64,000 nucleotides of DNA from Gambelia wislizenii. Lineage: Eukaryota; Chordata; Lepidosauria; Squamata; Crotaphytidae. The notes beneath the pieces were generated by a model. It was not told the origin of the DNA and made no database searches. It worked only from the letters and a program-made list of their open reading frames with translations. The position numbers were made by a program, and so were the translations under genes. Positions 58,565 through 64,000 of the stretch are shown here, piece by piece; within the stretch, counting starts at the first letter, position 1, and every line of letters begins with the position of its first letter. The stretch spans positions 227,582,501-227,646,500 of the forward strand of contig JAUMIR010000004.1 in NCBI GenBank assembly GCA_030847615.1, written 5' to 3'.

Positions 58565-59225
58565 TTCCCCCTGCCGCCCTCCCCAAGCCCCCTGTGTGAG
58601 CGCGCGCACACACGCACACACACACACGCTGCTCCCTCCCCATCCCCACTGCCTCCCTCCCACCCCGCAGCCCTCCCCGAGCCCCCTCCTGTGCGCGCAA
58701 ACACACACGCTGCTCCCTCCTTCCCCACCCCCTGCTGCCTCCCTCCCCCTGTGGCCCTTCCTGAGCCCCCAAACGCATACACGCACTTACACATGCGCCA
58801 CTTCCTCCCCACCCCCCACCGCCTTCCTCCCCCCCACAGTCCACACGCACACACTCACACGCATATGGCTTCCTCCCCACTGCCTCCCTACCCCCTGTGG
58901 CCTTCCCCGAGCCCCCACGCACACACACATAGGCGCCTGTGCCACTCCCTCCCTCCCCACCCCCCTACGGCCCTCCCCGAGCCCCCTTCCCCCTGTGCAC
59001 GCACACACACGTTGCTCCCTCCCCCCTCCCCACCCCCGCTGTCTTCATCCCCCCACAGCCCTCTCCAACTCCCCCCGTGTGCACACACACATACGCTGCT
59101 TCCTCCTCAGTGCCTCCTTCCCCCTGAGGCCCTCCCTGAGCCCCCTCCCCCATGTGCGCACACACTCACATGTGTGCTGCTTCCTCCCCACCCCCCTGCC
59201 TCCCTCCCTCCCCCCACGGCCCTTC
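58565..59225. repeat. C-rich minisatellite with (CA)n runs
   Basis: About seven or eight units of 80-100 bp: CCGAGCCCCC, a CACACACACGC run, TGCTCCCTCC and CCACCCCC. Strand-asymmetric (C-rich on plus). The long open frames on both strands follow from lack of T-rich stops, not from coding. Confidence 0.85.
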
Positions 59226-59229
59226 CTCC

Positions 59230-60780
59230 AATTGTGACTGCGAGAGGTCAGGAAACTGCAGGACCTATGTATACCGGTAATAACTGATGAGACTCCAAGT
59301 TAGGGGATAAAATAAAAATAATTTTTATTGAAAAATAATCAGGGGAATGCACACATACATACACTCAGGCTTCAAGCACTCACACAAGGCTATCGAAGAA
59401 AGTAGAAAGTATTGGGATAGAGGAATAGAGTTCAGGATGATGGGCTGTACTGTAACCTATCCAAAGAGCAGAGATTCGTGCTGCAGATGGAGCTCTGAGG
59501 GTCACACAGCAATTGGACAGAGTGACAGGATGCAGGAAGCTGTGCACATGGTGACACGGTCTGAGTGACAGGAGGAAGAGAAACCATGCACACTTTAACT
59601 GTGTTTTGGGGTGATATTTATATTCAATATTCCCCCGAATGGATGTTCTGAGTGAAATACAATGTCTGCCGGAGTTTCCCAGGGTTAAACAATGGATTCT
59701 CCAGATGTGTTAACAATCGCTAATGGCTGAAATGTTAGAACTGATGGGTCTCAGGCCACTCTCTATTGTTTTAGGGAAGGTGCAAGGAAAGAGTAGTTTT
59801 GCAAGGCAATAAGTGTCCAGCTACCTTAACTGAATTAGTGAAATACTCACTTATATGTACGTCCAGGAGGATTAGCCCATTTCCACCCTAACTCACCAGC
59901 CCATGGAGGGTTCCCTTAATCCCTATCTGGGTGGTTCTTTTAGTAATTTGGGCTGGCTACTTCCTTAGGCTTTCTGAGCAAACCTTGAGTCTGTGTATTT
60001 GAGAATCCCTGGTCTACTACCAACCATGTAGAGTGCCAATATAAACCAGTTTATGAAATATAGCCAATTGATGAATTATTGAAAGAGTGGGGGGGTATCA
60101 GGGCAGGTAACACTAGGTACCAAAATACATTGAAAACATGCTTGGTTGGGTTATGTGCTAAGTGTTCTCATTTTTGTGGTTAAGCCATCTGTGTTATATC
60201 CAGGTTTAGGTTAGCAGAAAAATTTAAGCATTTGCGTTGTTCCACTGTTGCTAGTCTAATTGCTAGCTGAACCACCATCATCATTAATGCAATCAGTATC
60301 TAACCAATGAAGTCATAACAAGTTGAACAACAGCTTACAGAGTAGCCTGCCCAAAAGGAATTAAATCACTGCACTTGACACTCATGCAATGATCAAAATG
60401 GGGTTTCTGCAAGCAATAGAAGCTTTTTTTGCTAACATAGTAACATCATTGGACACAGTAACCTTCTGTTTGCTGTGCCCATTGCTGAGGGATGAGAACT
60501 GTTACTGATTTCATTGGGGCTTTCATATGTATCCCTATACAAAGCATCCCAAACTCTTTTTATGTTTTTATCACATTTGCCTAAATAAATCAGTCTTTAT
60601 TTAAGATCAGTAATTCAGAAAATGGTCTAAGCTGACATGACTGAAACTGCTTTTTTCTTTGTTGTCTATTCTGTGATACCTTATTAGTTACATTCAGTAA
60701 TGGAACTACTAAGAAAGGTGTGACTAGGCTCCACTGAAGTTCAGCTTTTCTTTGTATTTACTTTTAGGTAGCAAGGATAC
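59230..60780. other. Intergenic, possible decayed LTR-like sequence
   Basis: Near 59310-59335 the minus strand has an AATAAAAATTATTTTT stretch in sequence reminiscent of an LTR, but no paired ends were found. Otherwise nothing recognised. Confidence 0.25.
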
Positions 60781-60786
60781 CAAGGG

Positions 60787-61225
60787 CCTAAATATCCCAA
60801 AAGCATGAGATCCTATCTGATCTTGAAATCTAAGAAGAGTCAGCCCTGGTTAGTACTTGGATAAGAAACTGCTAACCAATACTAGGTGCTATAGGTTATA
60901 TTTCAGAAGGAGGAACTGGCAAAACCACTTCTGAGTATTCCTTGCTTAGGAAAACCCTATGAAATTCATGGGGTCACTGTAAGTGTGTGTGTACATACAT
61001 GTGTGAATTTTAGCTGTTTTAAACTTTTTTGTTGTTTAATTGTGCTTTAACTTTCGTATTTTCCTGGTTTTAACAATGAATGTCTTGTTATTGTACACTG
61101 CTTTGAGTCCCAAATTGGGAAAAAAAGCAGGATAGAAATAAAGATAACAACAACAACAAGATGGTGATGATGATGACGACGACGACAATGATAGGCAACT
61201 TGAAGGCATATCTATACACACATAG
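60787..61225 (+). mobile_element. 5S-rRNA-derived SINE split by an L2 tail
   Basis: Diverged 5S head (CCTATCTGATCTTG, GGTTAGTACTTGGAT), body to GGGGTCACTGTAAGT at about 60981. The tail resumes at 61191 (TAGGCAACTTGAAGGCATA). Between them lies L2 3' UTR. Confidence 0.8.
60985..61190 (+). mobile_element. L2 3' UTR fragment nested in SINE
   Basis: GCTTTGAGTCCCAAATTGGG, GCAGGATAGAAATAAAG and an AAC/GATGAC tail, matching the L2 end at 32037-32113. Confidence 0.8.
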
Positions 61226-61564
61226 GGAGTATACCTGGTTAAGTCTTGCAATACCAGTTCAGTGAAGACACACTGCTGCCAGTCATAATGGTAGATAAGA
61301 GATGACCACAAGCCACTGTCATACGTTTCCTCTGCCTCTCTCCTCCTACGTAAATTCCTCTTTCTTTCATTTCACCATCTTAACAAAAGCATAGCATTCC
61401 ATATATCAGTGCCAAATATGGCTAATAGTGACAAAGTTAACTTGGACAATAATTAATGAAGTGCCCAAACACTAGCATTATCAGAGAGGAAGGAAAAAAA
61501 TCCACTTTAAAACCATGCATAATTAAAAATACCTCCACCATGTTCCTCCTTCCCTTTTTTTTTC

Positions 61565-61665
61565 TTTTGGTAGATTTACGAGCCCCTTCTGAAAGCTTTC
61601 CTCATTGAGATGTTCTTCCATCCCCAAGATGATCCTGGTTGCCCCCTTCTACAATGTGTTATGTC
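61565..61665 (-). mobile_element. CR1-like LINE fragment
   Basis: TTTCCTCATTGAGATGTTCT and CCAAGATGATCCTGGTTGCC are the antisense of a CR1 segment overlapping in type with the fragment at 10436. Confidence 0.45.
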
Positions 61666-63307
61666 TGCAATGGATCTCTAAGTGGCGTGTTGGTCTGCAT
61701 GCTGCTTGACCTGCTTGTGTTTTGGGGTGTTAAGAAGTCACCTCTCTTTGTGTCTAAAAAGCTTTTTGGCTTAGCTAACTCAATTCCTGAATCCTTGGTG
61801 CTATATATACATTTTAATCTTGTGAAGAACCTGCTCCTCAGTTGAAGGTGACATATTTTTTCCACTATCAAAACTTCTCTGTTTCAATCAAAAAGATAAT
61901 TTGAGTATACAATTGCTGCCAGTGTTCTTCTCCTAATATGTAAGACCATTCGTTTTCTTTACTCGTGAAGTCTGAAATATCCCACCCCAGCATTAATTTC
62001 ATCAAAGCAACACTCCAGTAATCCTAGGACCAGTGATGCAGCACTTTATTTTACCATCTTAGCTTCATCAGCCTTTGTGATGATTCAGAATAATGTCTAG
62101 AAAGTTAAAAAAAATAAAAGGGGGGGGGACTTAATGCACTCTCATCCAAACCTGCTTTTAAGAAATTGCTCATTTATCAGACCCTGTTTAATATAAATAT
62201 CTGTGTTGCACATTAAATGCAAGGACATGTAATGTTTTGTAATTCATATCTGTGGATGTGTTTATCTTAGGTAAAGAAATTATTGCTTTATCTTATTTGT
62301 ACACATGGTTTTTGTCCACAGTTTGTCTACTACAAGCAGCTTTGTTGGGATTTATTATTTAAATCTGGTTGCAAACAGTAATCACATATATCCTTACTCT
62401 GTGTATGAATTAGCATAAAAAATTAAAATCAATGGGAGCTTTGCCATTAGCTTTAAAAGAACATCCTGTGAGTCACATATCTGTTGTGATTTCCTAGCAT
62501 TATGAATTCAAAATTGTGTCTCTGTCAATACACAGGCATTCAAGCAAATGTCCTTCCTGAATTGATATGCTAGTGTATTTAAAAAAAAACAGTAAATAGA
62601 TTTGGAGCTGGTTGAAATAAACTAAATTAACAATTGAAAGCTTCAAATAACATATGGTGTTAACATCTGGCAAACTGTTCTGTAGTATAAATTGCATTGG
62701 TGATAGAAACGTGACACTTTTCTAAAAATCAGGGAAATAGGGACAACTTTCACTGGTCAGGGTTTTGGCTCTTTCCCTCTTTGCCCTCTTCAGAAGCAAG
62801 CCAAATAGCAGAATTCATTTATTTGTTTGTCTGTTGTTTAATTTAGATCCTATCTTTCTCCCTACACAGGACCAAAGTGGTTTACATCCAATTGCTAAAT
62901 GATGCAAACTATGTTATCATTTATTTAACATGTGCAACTCACTTATTAACCTATGTCAGGAATTTCATTTAGCCAATTGATAGGAAATAATTCAATTGAA
63001 ACATATACAGACCACATAATCTAGCTTTTCTTGATTCAGAGTATAAATTATTCTTTATAGTTTTTTACTTCTTAGAGCAGATGCACACAACAGCTATGAT
63101 GAGTTTAAATATCAAGAGAAACAAAGGATATTAGATTGACAAGATGTTAATTTAATACAATAGTTTGTGTATTGCACAATTTAACAAGATTATTGGGTTA
63201 TCACCTTATCACCTCTTGATAAGCCAAATTACCCACTTTGACAAGAGTTAAAAATTGATTAATCCTCTGTCATATCCTAGTGCTGTTGTATTTCCCCTTT
63301 TCTCTTT
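61666..63307. other. Intergenic, nothing recognised
   Basis: AT-rich; no repeat, exon or RNA gene called. Confidence 0.5.
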
Positions 63308-63711
63308 GGACATTATCAGACAAGCCTCTAAAAACGTTCTTTTGCCGGCATAATTAAAGCCATTTTTATGCCGGCAAAAGAACGCCTCCCACCAGATTTA
63401 TCTTTGTCTCCCAGCAAAGGCTTCCCTGGCAATGAAGTGGAAGTGAATGGAGCTCAATTCACTTTCTTGTTCAAAATACCACAGATTCTCGTGAGAAGAC
63501 ACTCTTGCAGGAAATTAAAAAACAAACAAACATACACACAGTTTTTAAAAAGCACATACACACACTTAAAAAGTTCCAAGTAACCCAGGGAAAATAAAAA
63601 AAATAATAAAAAGTGTGTCACTTACCTGGATGCCACAATCTCACCTGGAAGTGTTCTGGCCAGACCGGCCATTGACGCTGCATTCACATGCATTAAATGG
63701 CGCTAGGTTTC
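63308..63711. mobile_element. MITE-A family DNA transposon, cut by a LINE tail
   Basis: Left end GGACATTATCAGACAAG, a perfect hairpin (63335-63352 / 63367-63384), then the core in the orientation of 13734 (CCCAGGGAAAATA, CACTTACCTGGATGCC, GGAAGTGTTCTGG). No right end is seen in the window; poly-T starts at about 63712. Confidence 0.75.
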
Positions 63712-64000
63712 TTTTCTTTTCTTTTTTTTTATTAATAATTTTATTAATTTTTTAAATAAAAAAAACCATACAATTACTACATAAGACTTAACAAACATAT
63801 GTAACAGTGATTCCCTCCACCGAGGGACTTCCCTTTACATTCATCCCTCTTTCCAGAAAATCATTGTTTCCAACTCAGGTTTGCTTCCTCTCCCCTTTAT
63901 TAATACAAATTCTAAAAATTTACTCCATTTTTCACCAAAAACATTCTTATTTAACCCTCCTTTTTTTTCTTTAACCATATTTGTTAATTTCTCATTTATA
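63712..64000 (-). mobile_element. LINE (probably L1) 3' end, antisense
   Basis: Poly-T with TTATTAATAATTTTATTAA, then CATACAATTACTACATAAG and GTAACAGTGATTCCC. On the minus strand this is a 3' UTR ending in poly(A). It runs off the window edge. Confidence 0.5.

Noticed and set aside
58170..59287. Long open frames of 100-250 codons on both strands
   Set aside because: They overlap a C-rich minisatellite and a foldback; the lack of stops follows from composition and the proteins are low-complexity repeats.
8040..64000. RNF182 or JARID2 coding exons expected near CD83
   Set aside because: No open frame with RING, JmjN or ARID features was seen in the window.

Overview
The window looks like nuclear DNA of a squamate reptile (lizard-type). 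It is AT-rich and made mostly of interspersed repeats. It carries 5S-rRNA-derived and tRNA-derived SINEs that end in a BovB-like tail, several L2 LINEs of different ages, a CR1 3' end with its ATTCTATG repeat, a piece of tetrapod L1, and many short DNA transposons. This combination is typical of lizards. No operons, rRNA loci or bacterial features are present. The species cannot be named from the sequence.

The only host protein-coding gene I can support is the 5' end of a CD83-like immunoglobulin gene on the minus strand. Exon 1 (7853-7895, start of a signal peptide) and exon 2 (7408-7538, first half of an Ig V domain) join in frame across a 314-bp intron with good splice sites. Two kappaB-type decamers (7998-8007 and 8032-8041) lie 103-146 bp upstream of the start codon. 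The later exons were not found, so positions 1-7407 are probably intron 2 and the rest of the window is upstream, intergenic DNA. A CpG-rich stretch at about 33.69-34.12 kb is a candidate promoter or first exon of an unidentified transcript.

Layout: 0.1-0.34 kb L2 tail; 1.5-2.6 kb Tigger-like element filled with a GC-rich minisatellite; 3.6 kb 5S-SINE; 4.45-5.26 kb two DNA transposons; 7.4-8.04 kb CD83; 8.16-10.7 kb CR1 pieces and two MITE-B copies; 11.2-11.75 kb tRNA-SINE split by a near-perfect foldback; 12.6-19.3 kb MITE-A and MITE-B copies, a hAT element with an 8-bp target duplication and small foldbacks; 20.3-20.7 kb nested SINEs; 21.7-22.5 kb DNA-transposon-like element carrying a Copia-type gag fragment; 24.6-27.3 kb old L2 broken by three or four insertions; 27.9-36 kb MITEs, SINE and LINE ends, a large palindrome, the CpG island and a small hAT; 38.0-44.4 kb a nearly full-length APE-type LINE (LINE-A) interrupted by an antisense L2 and a sense L1; 46.4-46.9 kb an endogenous retroviral LTR; 47.4-48.4 and 52.5-53.5 kb Tigger-like elements; 53.6-54.3 kb SINE split by a MITE; 58.2-59.2 kb foldback and minisatellite; 60.8-61.2 kb 5S-SINE split by an L2 tail; 63.3-64 kb MITE-A cut by a LINE tail.

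Two non-autonomous DNA transposon families dominate. MITE-A has termini like GGASATTWTCAGAC. MITE-B has termini like GGGYTGTCTA and inner sequence with a recurrent CCAATCA block. Several copies of both have 3-bp target duplications. Four MITE-A copies keep a strong 5' splice-site-like motif. All matches to families are from memory and reading by eye; no search was run.
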